From the NCBI GenBank assembly GCA_964491265.1, contig CAZBFP010000005.1, positions 91,280-155,279 of the forward strand: a stretch of 64,000 bases of DNA, in the 5' to 3' direction. This DNA is from JBBAGC01 sp964491265 (GTDB lineage: Bacteria > Spirochaetota > UBA4802 > UBA5550). A program made the position numbers and the translations under genes. Numbering within the stretch: position 1 is the stretch's first letter; every line of letters begins with the position of its first letter. Below are positions 35,022 through 43,872 of this stretch, piece by piece. Below the pieces are notes generated by a model. That model ran no database searches, was not told the DNA's origin, and saw nothing but the letters and a program-made list of their open reading frames with translations.

Positions 35022-35885
35022 CTAATTAGTTTTAGCTGTGAGTTTCTCCTTATAGGACACAACAAGTTCTTCAGCTTTTTTGTTATCCCCTTTAAAAACA
35101 TAGAGCATACTCAGCCTGGTCACTTCACTGAGTCGTGGTGAGCCTTTCATCAGGAGTGATTCAAGTTCTTTAATCGCCTTGTCCACATCACCTATCTCCT
35201 TAACCTTGTTCTCATAGGTAAGGCTTTCAAGGTATGACCGGAACTTCGCATATTCAGGCTGCAGCTTAAGGGCTTCTTTAAGGTAAGTGACAGCCTCTTT
35301 ATATCTGCCCAGATAGTAGCAGCAGAATCCGTAGTACTTGTTGATAAAGGCAGGGTCATCAGCCGTATCTTTTATAGCTTCAAGACACTTGATAGCCAGG
35401 TCATATTTTTTCCATTCATAATAGATGTATGAAAGCATATAGTTTGCTTTTAAATGCTTCTGGTCTCCTTCAACAACCTTTTTCAGATATTTTTCCGCTT
35501 CAGCAAAGTTCTGCAGATTATAATAGGTGAGGCCAGTATAATAGTTCCCTTCATGGAAGTCGGAGTTCTGACTTAATGAATCTATAAAATATGTAAGAGC
35601 TGTATTGTAATCTGCAGCATTGTAATATTCAACTCCCAGGTTAAGGAGAACCCGATAATTCTTTTCGATATTCAGGGCCCTGTTGTAGGCGGAGATAGCC
35701 AGATCCCTCTCCCCGATAATCGAGTAGATTTCACCCATGTTGTTATATGCTTCGATAAAATAGGGATACATTTTTATTGCACGCTGGTATTCTGAAATAG
35801 CGTTTGAAAAATCCCCCCGGTTTGTCCTTTCCAGGGCTTTATTGTATATTGTTATTGCCTCTGCCGGTACTGAGTGACTGTTCAT
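35022..35885 (-). CDS. TPR-repeat protein
   Basis: 287 residues with about seven tetratricopeptide units, for example AISEYQRAIKMYPYFIEAYN, AISAYNRALNIEKNYRVLLN, AEKYLKKVVEGDQKHLKANY and AVTYLKEALKLQPEYAKF. No signal peptide, so a cytoplasmic scaffold is likely. AAGAGG lies before the ATG. Partner unknown; the gene stands alone between two copies of the 121-bp element. Confidence 0.9.
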   Translation of the reverse strand: MNSHSVPAEAITIYNKALERTNRGDFSNAISEYQRAIKMYPYFIEAYNNMGEIYSIIGERDLAISAYNRALNIEKNYRVLLNLGVEYYNAADYNTALTYFIDSLSQNSDFHEGNYYTGLTYYNLQNFAEAEKYLKKVVEGDQKHLKANYMLSYIYYEWKKYDLAIKCLEAIKDTADDPAFINKYYGFCCYYLGRYKEAVTYLKEALKLQPEYAKFRSYLESLTYENKVKEIGDVDKAIKELESLLMKGSPRLSEVTRLSMLYVFKGDNKKAEELVVSYKEKLTAKTN

Positions 35886-36059
35886 TTTAAAACCTCTTAA
35901 GTATACTTGTGGATTTTCAGCTATTATACTGAAATTATCGGAAATAAAGGGAATTATTTCAATTAAAAACCTTTATTATGCTATTATTTATTATTTTGTT
36001 AATGTGGAATAATTTTATTTTAAAAATGGGATAAGAAAAAACAATTTTGTACTAAAAAT

Positions 36060-36180
36060 CAATGTTAATTCCTTAACTTTTATCTGGAATAAAATTCTCT
36101 AATATCCCCGCCGCCAAAGGCGGCGGGGATATTGAAAACAGCATAATTACTCTAAAAGATATTTTTAGGAATAATTACTG
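36060..36180 (+). repeat. 121-bp palindromic element, copy F
   Basis: CAATGTTAATTCCTTAA at one end, TTAGGAATAATTACTG at the other, perfect central hairpin (ATATCCCCGCCGCC-AAA-GGCGGCGGGGATAT). Lies in the 516-base gap between the divergent TPR and cyclase genes; the rest of the gap is AT-rich. Confidence 0.85.
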
Positions 36181-36272
36181 ACCAAAAATATGGATGAAAT
36201 GAAGATGGATCGAAAACATTCATAATCAATTGACTTTTTTATCTGCTCAGTATTATTTTTGCTCTTTAATAC

Positions 36273-36299
36273 TTGACTTTGCCCATTTGAGTATATAAA
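36273..36299 (+). promoter_or_regulatory. Possible promoter of cyclase cluster 1
   Basis: TTGACT at 36273-36278 and TATAAA at 36294-36299, 15 bases apart (TATATA two bases earlier). About 100 bases before the cyclase ATG. Spacing is short, so this is tentative. Confidence 0.3.
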
Positions 36300-36401
36300 T
36301 GTAAAGAGAAATAATATGCAACATTAACTTAAGATAACTCAGATATTAAAATATAAATATTTATTAAGAGTAAAAGATTAAAAAACAGGAGTTAATGTGT
36401 A

Positions 36402-38084
36402 ATGTTCGGCAGAAAGGTAAATAATACAAGGGTTTTCCGTGTTACCACGAAAATCGTTCTAACTTTTACTCTTTTCATTCTTGTATCGAATTTTGCTTCC
36501 AACTATCTAAACCTCATATTTAACCGCAGTGAAATGCTTCAGCTGATGAACCAGCTTCTGATTAAGGATCTTAAAACAATCTACTCCTACTGCAACAATC
36601 AGTACGAAATATACAGGTTTGACAGAAATCTGGAAGGCTCACTCACCAGTATTGAGAACATGAGTTTAAATGAGATAAAAAATGAAAAGGCCCTTGTCCT
36701 TGGTGTTAAGAAAGATGGTGTTATTCAGTTTCAGGCTTCTAAAATAGAAAGAGCTGAGCTGTTTAATGATAGTGACTCTCTACGCTACATGATTGAAAAT
36801 GTAGAAGCGGGAAAGGCTGAGGGTCATATAAGGTTCCGGTTTAATAATGAAAATTATTTCGGCATGTATAAATATAATCCCAGCTGGGACTACTTTATTG
36901 TAAGGGGTGAGGAGGAGAATGAGTTTTACAAAGACTCAAGGATGATTTTTATCCAGATCAGTGCACTTATTATTGTACTGACAATATTTTCCGCATTTCT
37001 GGGCATTGTAATTCTTAGAAGAATTTTAAGATTTATTGATATCATCACCGGTTCTATTATGGAGATGATTAGAAATCAGAATCTTGAACTTATAGATCTT
37101 AAAGGGGCCACAAATGATGATATTACATATCTCGGTGTTGCCTTCAACTCCCTTTCCAATACAGTGGGTAATCTGGTAAATATCTTCCAGAAATTTGCCA
37201 ATCAGGACCTTGTGGCAAAGGCTTACAGGGAGAGAGAGGTTAAGCTTGAAGGATCAAGAAAGGAACTGACTATCCTTTTTACTGATATAAAAAGTTTTAC
37301 CTTTATCACTGAAGTCCTTGGTAATGATATAATTAAACTTCTTAACATGCATTACGACAGGGCAATACGTGAAATTACCAAATATGACGGTGTTATCGGT
37401 TCTATAATCGGCGATGCTCTTCTTGCTGTTTTTGGTGCTTTTGACGACAGGGAGGAGAACAAATCCTTCCAGGCTGTAAGGGCAGCTTATAGAATTCATG
37501 ATGTGGCAGAACTTCTCCGCACAAGAATGGATAAGATTAAATCTGAAATAGAATCTGAGCATGGGAAGCTTTCCGCTGAGGAGCTGCGTGTTTATAAAGC
37601 TGTGCTTCTTGAAATTGGTGTGGGTCTTGACGGGGGGAGCGTTTTTTATGGAACTCTTGGATCATACGTGAGGATGACCAATACTGTTATTGGTGATAAT
37701 GTTAATGCTGCTTCACGGATGGAAGGGCTTACAAGAATCTATAAGACACCGGTTATCTGTTCGGAGTATGTAAAGAATGATATAGAGAGCAATGTGACTA
37801 ATCATGATATTTATTTTCTCGAACTTGATCAGGTTACAGTAAAGGGTAAAACCACAACACAGAGAATTTACTGGCCAATACCGGGGGAGAGTCTGAATGC
37901 AAAGCTGCAGAAGGATATTACAGCATTTGAGCTTGGTCTTGAGCTGTATTACCAGGGTAAGTGGAGTGAAGCGCGTAAGAGATTTTTAAAGTGCAGTCTT
38001 AAAGCTGCAGATGTATTCAAAGAAAGGACCAAAGAAAAATGTCCAAGCAACTGGAAAGGCGTATGGGAAATGACAAGCAAATAA
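36402..38084 (+). CDS. Membrane class III adenylate/guanylate cyclase 1
   Basis: 560 residues. An N-terminal helix (~18-38), an extracytoplasmic sensor of ~140 residues, a second helix (~185-207) and a HAMP-like linker precede the cyclase domain. Metal-binding aspartates are D295 in LFTDIKSF and D338 in IGDALLAVFGAF; the later motif VIGDNVNAASRMEGL is present. The C-terminus has the short TPR-like tail often seen after spirochaetal cyclases (FELGLELYYQGKWSEA). cAMP or cGMP cannot be decided by eye. First gene of a four-gene run. Confidence 0.9.
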   Translation: MFGRKVNNTRVFRVTTKIVLTFTLFILVSNFASNYLNLIFNRSEMLQLMNQLLIKDLKTIYSYCNNQYEIYRFDRNLEGSLTSIENMSLNEIKNEKALVLGVKKDGVIQFQASKIERAELFNDSDSLRYMIENVEAGKAEGHIRFRFNNENYFGMYKYNPSWDYFIVRGEEENEFYKDSRMIFIQISALIIVLTIFSAFLGIVILRRILRFIDIITGSIMEMIRNQNLELIDLKGATNDDITYLGVAFNSLSNTVGNLVNIFQKFANQDLVAKAYREREVKLEGSRKELTILFTDIKSFTFITEVLGNDIIKLLNMHYDRAIREITKYDGVIGSIIGDALLAVFGAFDDREENKSFQAVRAAYRIHDVAELLRTRMDKIKSEIESEHGKLSAEELRVYKAVLLEIGVGLDGGSVFYGTLGSYVRMTNTVIGDNVNAASRMEGLTRIYKTPVICSEYVKNDIESNVTNHDIYFLELDQVTVKGKTTTQRIYWPIPGESLNAKLQKDITAFELGLELYYQGKWSEARKRFLKCSLKAADVFKERTKEKCPSNWKGVWEMTSK

Positions 38085-39388
38085 AAAAAGACTTAACTAA
38101 AGCCGGGGCCAGGTTTCTCCCTGAGGAGATAACCAATGTTGACGGCAGATCCGATGTTTATTCACTGGAAAATGAATTTGAAAAAACCAGGAAGAATAAA
38201 AGCTGGGCAGTATTAATTATTGTTCTAATTTTCTTTTCAATAATTGCTTCAATAACGGCTCTTTTTACTTATTATACTGAGCTTAAAAACAGCAGTATTG
38301 ATGTAAATATTACCGAGTTTGATGATGTGCGGCTGAAAGAGGTTCTTGGTACTGCCAGGATGGCTGATAATGTTATCCTGATCAGGAAAAATGAACTGGA
38401 TACTCTTATAATTGGAATGAGAAACGCTCTGCTCAATGTTAACACCAGGTATCTGGCACAGTATACAGCTGTTCTTGATAAGGGTCTCCCTCCTGATGTT
38501 ACAAGGCAGGAGCTTAATGACCTGAAAAGAGGGGAAGAGGCTGAGCTTGCTTCTGTACGGGCTGAATATGAGAAGAAGATCCGCACCCAGAGAGGGATTA
38601 TCGGTGAGATTGAAAAGGAACGCCGGGAAGCTGAAAGAAGGCTTAAGCTTGAAGCGGAGAATCTTTCAAAAATAGGTGATGAGAACAAAGTCTATGAAAT
38701 GAAGATGAAGAGTCTTTCAAGTACACAGAAGAGCGGTTTTGAGGCGCAAAAAAATTATTACGAAAGATATATAAAATACCTGATATTAAAATATAACCCC
38801 GTTTTTTCCTCAAGAGGTTCAAAAGAACTTCTGGAAAGAAGCGCTGCTCTCCCTGCGGATAAAGGGGGGCTCAGGGCTTATGACGAGGTCTTTGCAAATG
38901 AAAATGTCTGGAGCAGGAAGCGCTTTGATGAGCTTCGCGGAAAAATAAACGACCTTGACGGGCTTGTAGGGAGACTCAGGGGGATTGATTATACCAACTC
39001 AGTTCCTCCGGCTATTAAAGGTATTGATAATCTTTACCGGTCTATAGTGAATGAGTATGAAAATCTATGGTTTGGCCTTGTGAACACGGTCAAAAATAAG
39101 AACAGTCAGATTGAAGATTACAGGGTCGCCCTTGACGCGGTTTTAAAGGAGAGGCCTGAGAGCGGATATATCATTTCCGCTAAAAATCCTGCAGCTGTAT
39201 CGATTCATATTAACAGACTGATCCCGATTAAAGATGGGGATAGCGGTCTTGTTTTTAGAACCGATGACGATTTTATCGGTAGAGTTGACTTTTACAGGGC
39301 TGCGGACGGATTTAAGGCTAAGGTTGTAAGTCTTGAGGCTGGTAAATCTATGAGGCCGTTTGATAGAATATTGATTAATGTGAAGTAG
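38039..39388 (+). CDS. Membrane coiled-coil protein of cyclase cluster 1
   Basis: 449 residues: basic cytoplasmic N-terminus, one membrane helix (~55-78, AVLIIVLIFFSIIASITALF), a long coiled coil (~155-245) and a globular C-terminus ending in a small beta domain (GLVFRTDDDFIGRVDFYR, MRPFDRILINVK). It overlaps the cyclase gene by 46 bases; an ATG at 38063 with GGAAAGG is an alternative start. The final beta domain would lie outside the inner membrane. No family recognised. Confidence 0.78.
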   Translation: MSKQLERRMGNDKQIKKDLTKAGARFLPEEITNVDGRSDVYSLENEFEKTRKNKSWAVLIIVLIFFSIIASITALFTYYTELKNSSIDVNITEFDDVRLKEVLGTARMADNVILIRKNELDTLIIGMRNALLNVNTRYLAQYTAVLDKGLPPDVTRQELNDLKRGEEAELASVRAEYEKKIRTQRGIIGEIEKERREAERRLKLEAENLSKIGDENKVYEMKMKSLSSTQKSGFEAQKNYYERYIKYLILKYNPVFSSRGSKELLERSAALPADKGGLRAYDEVFANENVWSRKRFDELRGKINDLDGLVGRLRGIDYTNSVPPAIKGIDNLYRSIVNEYENLWFGLVNTVKNKNSQIEDYRVALDAVLKERPESGYIISAKNPAAVSIHINRLIPIKDGDSGLVFRTDDDFIGRVDFYRAADGFKAKVVSLEAGKSMRPFDRILINVK

Positions 39389-39395
39389 GTTAGAG

Positions 39396-40202
39396 ATGAA
39401 AAAAATAATATTTTCGGTAATAATTTTATTATTCTTCAGTATTTCCGGTGCTTCGGCATTTGACTGGGAATCACGAGGGATCAGGGTTCTTGAATCAGGG
39501 AGCAGCGATGATGAGAATTTTATTCTTCTTGAGGATAGTTCATCTATTCAGATGAGAATAAGGTTCCTCAACGAGCTTGATGAAAAATGGGCAGCTGCTG
39601 CAGCTGATCTTTTCCGGAATTTTAAGTCCTGGAATTATATGAAGATGAGCAGAATAGAATTTTTCGTTACCAGCAATACCATGGAAATAATTGTTGTTCC
39701 ATCTCAATATTCTTATAAAAACATCGATTTCACACCGCACATACCTGGAGGTATGGTTTTTATATATGATTATTATCTGCGGTATAATTTCAGGGTAAAT
39801 AAAGATAACTTCTTTTTGAGAATTAATGACAGGTTTATCAATGAGGAGATCCTTTCTATGCGGATAAAGGAGGCGATTGATGATCCTGTGGCTTACCTTA
39901 CAAAACGTGATCCTGAGTATTTTCTGCAGAAGCTGAATGAGCTTGAAGATGAGCAGAGGCTTCTGAGGGAGAGCCAGGAGAGGCTTGCCCGCTCTATTCT
40001 CTACTTTCAGAATACCGGTTTTCTTGGTTTCGGAAATACTCCTGTTAAAAATTCTGTAATAAGAAAAATTATAGAGATAAAGACAGCTGATCCATCTATT
40101 AAAGCAGATTCTATTAAGGAGAAACTGGCTGTAGAAAAAATTGAAGCATCGGACAAAGAAATTAAACTTGTACTCAATGTGTTTTACAATGAGTTCGATT
40201 AG
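39396..40202 (+). CDS. Exported protein of cyclase cluster 1
   Basis: 268 residues with a clear signal peptide (IIFSVIILLFFSISGASA). The mature part is mixed alpha/beta with HIPGGMVFIYDYYLRYNFRV and a helical charged segment (KLNELEDEQRLLRESQERLA). 7 bases after the coiled-coil gene, so cotranscribed. Probably periplasmic. No family recognised. Confidence 0.78.
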   Translation: MKKIIFSVIILLFFSISGASAFDWESRGIRVLESGSSDDENFILLEDSSSIQMRIRFLNELDEKWAAAAADLFRNFKSWNYMKMSRIEFFVTSNTMEIIVVPSQYSYKNIDFTPHIPGGMVFIYDYYLRYNFRVNKDNFFLRINDRFINEEILSMRIKEAIDDPVAYLTKRDPEYFLQKLNELEDEQRLLRESQERLARSILYFQNTGFLGFGNTPVKNSVIRKIIEIKTADPSIKADSIKEKLAVEKIEASDKEIKLVLNVFYNEFD

Positions 40203-40204
40203 AA

Positions 40205-40852
40205 GTGCTTCCAGCCTTTTTTAAATATAATTACAGGAGGGGAGAAGTCCCCTCCCTGTTTAAATGGTTAGCTCCCGCACTTTTTATTTATATTTTCCTC
40301 TTTCCCGTATCGTGGCAGAGTTTATTTGCGGTTGATGTTAAGGAGCCGGCTAAACCCCTTGTACCCGGTGTTGAGACACCTTCGTTAAAATCTTTTGAAA
40401 CTGTTGAGAGTCAAAAAGGAAAAACTCTTGAGGCTCTTCTATATGTTTACGGCATGGATACTCAAAGGGGGAGGGTTCTTTTCCCCTTTGAATCATTTAC
40501 CGTCGAAATCGACGGCGTTAATCCGCCGGGGAGAAGTATAAAAATTGCAGATCTCCGTGATATTTCAATTCTCCAGTGGAAGGGGAAACCGGATAAAAAA
40601 GATGCTTTAATATTTTATCCGGAAAAATATGTCGTCAACCTCCGCAGCGGTGAAAGTATTGAGGTGGGGGGAAATATCCCATTTTTCAATATTCTCAGGC
40701 TGGAACGGAACAGCAGGGTCGAGGTGTTTTACAGTTACTTTTATGATTATTCCCGGAGAGTTCCCGTGGTAAATTCGGGTGACGCATCAACTGTACCGGA
40801 AGTTACTGCCCCTGTTGAAGGGTGTATCACCGGGATCAGATTGTTTCCATAA
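40205..40852 (+). CDS. Exported protein of cyclase cluster 1, second
   Basis: 215 residues from a GTG start, 2 bases after the previous gene. A hydrophobic segment (WLAPALFIYIFLFPVSWQSLF) follows a basic leader, so it is exported or anchored. The mature part is beta-rich (LEALLYVYGMDTQRGRVLFPFES; VNLRSGESIEVGGNIPFFNIL). No family recognised. Its last 17 bases overlap the convergent hydrolase gene. Confidence 0.7.
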   Translation: MLPAFFKYNYRRGEVPSLFKWLAPALFIYIFLFPVSWQSLFAVDVKEPAKPLVPGVETPSLKSFETVESQKGKTLEALLYVYGMDTQRGRVLFPFESFTVEIDGVNPPGRSIKIADLRDISILQWKGKPDKKDALIFYPEKYVVNLRSGESIEVGGNIPFFNILRLERNSRVEVFYSYFYDYSRRVPVVNSGDASTVPEVTAPVEGCITGIRLFP

Positions 40853-41633
40853 ATTTCTTAACCTCAAGATTGAAAGAGGTACTCTCCTCAAAAAACGGCA
40901 CATGGCCGCTATTGTTAAAGATTACAAGTCTGGAGCCTTCAATCTTCTTTGACATCTCCTCAGTCAGTCCGGAGTCCAGTACAGCATCATCTCTGTTTGC
41001 AATAATAAGCGCCGGTATTTTTATTTCACTGAGATTATCTCCAAAGTCTATTCCGGCGCATATTTTAAGGTCTGTCACGAGAGCATTTTTAAGCGTTTCA
41101 GATATTGAATTTTGTGATGCCATGAGAAAGATCCCGGCTTTTTTGGAGAAAGATCCGGTTATGAGCGATTTATAAAAACTTTCAAAATTCTCTTCAGCCT
41201 TAGCCGGATCTGCTGCATCGATATTGAATTTATGTGAGGTGGAAACCAGTATTAGAGCTTTTACCCTGGCTCTGTTTGCCAGATAATACTGAATTGCCAT
41301 AGCCCCGCCCATTGAGTGGCCCAGGAGAATAATATTTTCCAGACCTTCATATTCAATGATGCCGTTTACTGCTTCGCTGTATAATGATACTGTATTATTG
41401 TCAAAAGCCTCCGATTTCCCGTGACCGGGAAGGTCAGGTGCTATTACCCTGCAGTATGAAGCAAAGAATTTCAGCTGATTGTGAAAAAGCCTGGAGTCAC
41501 CGGCAAGTCCATGAATAAGTATGAGTGGATTGGTTTTATCCCGCCCCCCTGATCTGTAGAAGATTCTTTTATCTTTGTAAATAATGTAATCTGTTTCTAT
41601 TGCCATAGGGTATTTTATTAATCGGCGTGTCAT
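40836..41633 (-). CDS. Alpha/beta-fold hydrolase
   Basis: 265 residues with the oxyanion motif ILIHGLAGDSRLF, APDLPGHGKSE, the nucleophile elbow GHSMGGAMA, an acid in ANRDDAVLD and the histidine in NNSGHVPFFEE. A complete triad for a small esterase- or lactonase-type enzyme; the substrate is unknown. A second ATG nine codons in (MAIETDYII) is a possible start, since neither has a good ribosome site. Confidence 0.9.
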   Translation of the reverse strand: MTRRLIKYPMAIETDYIIYKDKRIFYRSGGRDKTNPLILIHGLAGDSRLFHNQLKFFASYCRVIAPDLPGHGKSEAFDNNTVSLYSEAVNGIIEYEGLENIILLGHSMGGAMAIQYYLANRARVKALILVSTSHKFNIDAADPAKAEENFESFYKSLITGSFSKKAGIFLMASQNSISETLKNALVTDLKICAGIDFGDNLSEIKIPALIIANRDDAVLDSGLTEEMSKKIEGSRLVIFNNSGHVPFFEESTSFNLEVKKFMETI

Positions 41634-41832
41634 GATTCAATCACATTTTTTATAAATTATAGGGTATTGACAGTTTTTTTCCTTGAGCTTTCTGCTTGAC
41701 ATTTGTATTATTTATGTAATTATATTAACCGGTCTTAGTTTTCTGATTTTTTTGTACTAAAATTTATAATCAGGAATGATACCTGCATATTATTATAAAA
41801 AAGTTAGCAGTAGAATTTTGTGGGATAAATTT

Positions 41833-41924
41833 GTCATTCCGGCCGAAGTGATAACGTAGTGCCGGAATCTCCTGAAAAAATCAGGAGTTATGAGATTCCC
41901 GCCTGCGCGGGAATGACATCACCC
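41833..41924. repeat. GTCATTCC palindromic repeat, copy 1
   Basis: Begins TTGTCATTCCGGCC, contains the inverted GTGCCGGAATCTCCTGA and a short hairpin (TTCCCGCCTGCGCGGGAA), ends GGAATGACAT. Resembles the small palindromic repeats found between genes in many bacteria. Lies upstream of cyclase 2. Confidence 0.6.
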
Positions 41925-41970
41925 TTGAAATTATACCGCTATCAATAAAATAACTAAAGTGGAATAGATT

Positions 41971-43872
41971 ATGGCAGTCGATGAAAAGGATTTTAAAAAG
42001 CAGTTCGGTCTTTTTTCCCGTTTAAAAATAAGCTACAAACTTATTTCTATAATCTCAATAATTATTATAGTATCCCTTGCGGGGATGATTTTTCTTGCAA
42101 CCTACTTTTTTAAGCAGGATAATGAAATAAGAGTTAAAGAGAGCAACTTTACAATATCCCAGGTAATAGCCTCAAAAGCTGAATCAGATTTTACCGCCAT
42201 AATTGAGAAGCTGAATATTATGGCCACGACAATGCTTCAGGAGTTTAAGACCGAAAGTCAGAAAAAACTTTTTACTGATCTTTTCTTTTTGAATGACCGT
42301 GACTTTCTTTATGTGGGGATTGCTGAACGGAGAGGTGCCGGGAGTATTGGTGTAACAAGAACCCTTTTTAATAATCCATTTTTTAAGGATAACAGAATAG
42401 ACCGGGGAATAATTGACAATATTAACAACAGAAATTCTTCCCTGTATTCCAGGTCATTTAATGATGAAGCCCTGGTTTATAATGTTTCGGGAGATTTTGG
42501 TGTGCCTGTTATTGCTGTAATAATTCCATTTCAGCGTTTTGCTGATGGCAGGGTGAACACAATAGCGATCGGTTACATTGGTCTTGAAAAAATTCTTTCT
42601 TCATTCAGCAAGACTGGTATAACAGATACATTTATGATCAATGGAGAGGGGGATGTGATTGCTCATCCCGATTCCAAGCTGGTTTTATCCCATGTGAATT
42701 TTACCACTCTCCCAATTGTTGATATGATGAAAAAGAGTAAAATCGATAATGGACAAACCAGGTATCAGAATGAGGAGGGTGAATTTCATTTAGGCTCATT
42801 CAAGAAAATCGGCTTCAGCGGAATAGGTATAGTCAGTTCAGTTCCTGAAGAGCTGGCAATGCAGGAAGTATATAATATTCAGAGAAGAAATATTTATATA
42901 ACAGTTATAGTTCTTAACCTGGCAATTCTTATTGTTTATTTTTTCGGAAGGTCACTTACAACTCCAATTACAACTCTGGTTAATGCAACAAAGGAGATAG
43001 AAAAGGGGAATTTTCATGTTGATGTTAAACCTGTAACAGGTGACGAAATCGGCGTGCTCACAGAGTCATTTGTTGAGATGGGCCGGGGACTTGAAGAAAG
43101 GGAGAAGATGAAGGATGCCTTCGGCAAGTTTGTTAATAAGGAGATTGCAGAACAGGTGCTTAAGGGGGAAATCAAGCTTGGCGGTGAGAGGAAAAAAGCC
43201 ACTGTATTTTTCTCCGATATACGGGCCTTTACTGCAATATCTGAAAAGCTTGAACCGGAAGAGGTTGTTGAATTTTTAAATCAGTATATGACACGTATGG
43301 TTGACTGCGTAAATAAGACTCACGGTGTTGTTGATAAGTTTATTGGTGATGCTGTAATGGCTGTATGGGGGGCACCTGTTTCCAAAGGGAATGATACTGA
43401 AAATGCAATAAAAGGAGCACTTATGATGAGGGAATCCCTCCTTGAGTTTAATGTTGGAAGGGGCGGAGATAAAAAACCTATTATCAAAATCGGAAGCGGT
43501 ATTAACACCGGTTATCTTCTTGCCGGACAAATTGGTTCAGATGAAAGAATGGAGTATACGGTTATTGGTGATGCTGTAAACCTTGCAGCGCGGATTGAAG
43601 CGCTGAATAAGCCCTTTGGCACTGACATCCTTATTTCTACAGATACATACAAAGAGGTGAAGGATATTTTCCGTGTTGAGCCTATGCAGAAGATTATGGT
43701 TAAGGGTAAATCGGAGCCGCAGCAGATATATGCTGTTCTCGGCAGATTCGATGATCCGAAAGCACCAAAGACCCTTGAGGAGTTAAGAGCACTTGTGGGG
43801 ATTGAAATGAAGGGGAAGCCCGCAGAGGGAGCTGGTGAGGAAGGTGAAGTGAAATATGAAATTATTGAGTAG
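41971..43872 (+). CDS. Membrane class III adenylate/guanylate cyclase 2
   Basis: 633 residues. A first helix (~29-50, ISIIIIVSLAGMIFLATYFF), a Cache-type extracytoplasmic sensor (~55-310; FMINGEGDVIAHPDSKLV is typical), a second helix (~311-328), HAMP (LVNATKEIEKGNFHV) and a cyclase domain. Metal aspartates: D416 in FFSDIRAF and D460 in IGDAVMAVWGAP; VIGDAVNLAARIEAL follows. Domain order matches receptor cyclases of spirochaetes and cyanobacteria. Its last 17 bases overlap the FecR/PQQ gene, so both are made together. Confidence 0.93.
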   Translation: MAVDEKDFKKQFGLFSRLKISYKLISIISIIIIVSLAGMIFLATYFFKQDNEIRVKESNFTISQVIASKAESDFTAIIEKLNIMATTMLQEFKTESQKKLFTDLFFLNDRDFLYVGIAERRGAGSIGVTRTLFNNPFFKDNRIDRGIIDNINNRNSSLYSRSFNDEALVYNVSGDFGVPVIAVIIPFQRFADGRVNTIAIGYIGLEKILSSFSKTGITDTFMINGEGDVIAHPDSKLVLSHVNFTTLPIVDMMKKSKIDNGQTRYQNEEGEFHLGSFKKIGFSGIGIVSSVPEELAMQEVYNIQRRNIYITVIVLNLAILIVYFFGRSLTTPITTLVNATKEIEKGNFHVDVKPVTGDEIGVLTESFVEMGRGLEEREKMKDAFGKFVNKEIAEQVLKGEIKLGGERKKATVFFSDIRAFTAISEKLEPEEVVEFLNQYMTRMVDCVNKTHGVVDKFIGDAVMAVWGAPVSKGNDTENAIKGALMMRESLLEFNVGRGGDKKPIIKIGSGINTGYLLAGQIGSDERMEYTVIGDAVNLAARIEALNKPFGTDILISTDTYKEVKDIFRVEPMQKIMVKGKSEPQQIYAVLGRFDDPKAPKTLEELRALVGIEMKGKPAEGAGEEGEVKYEIIE

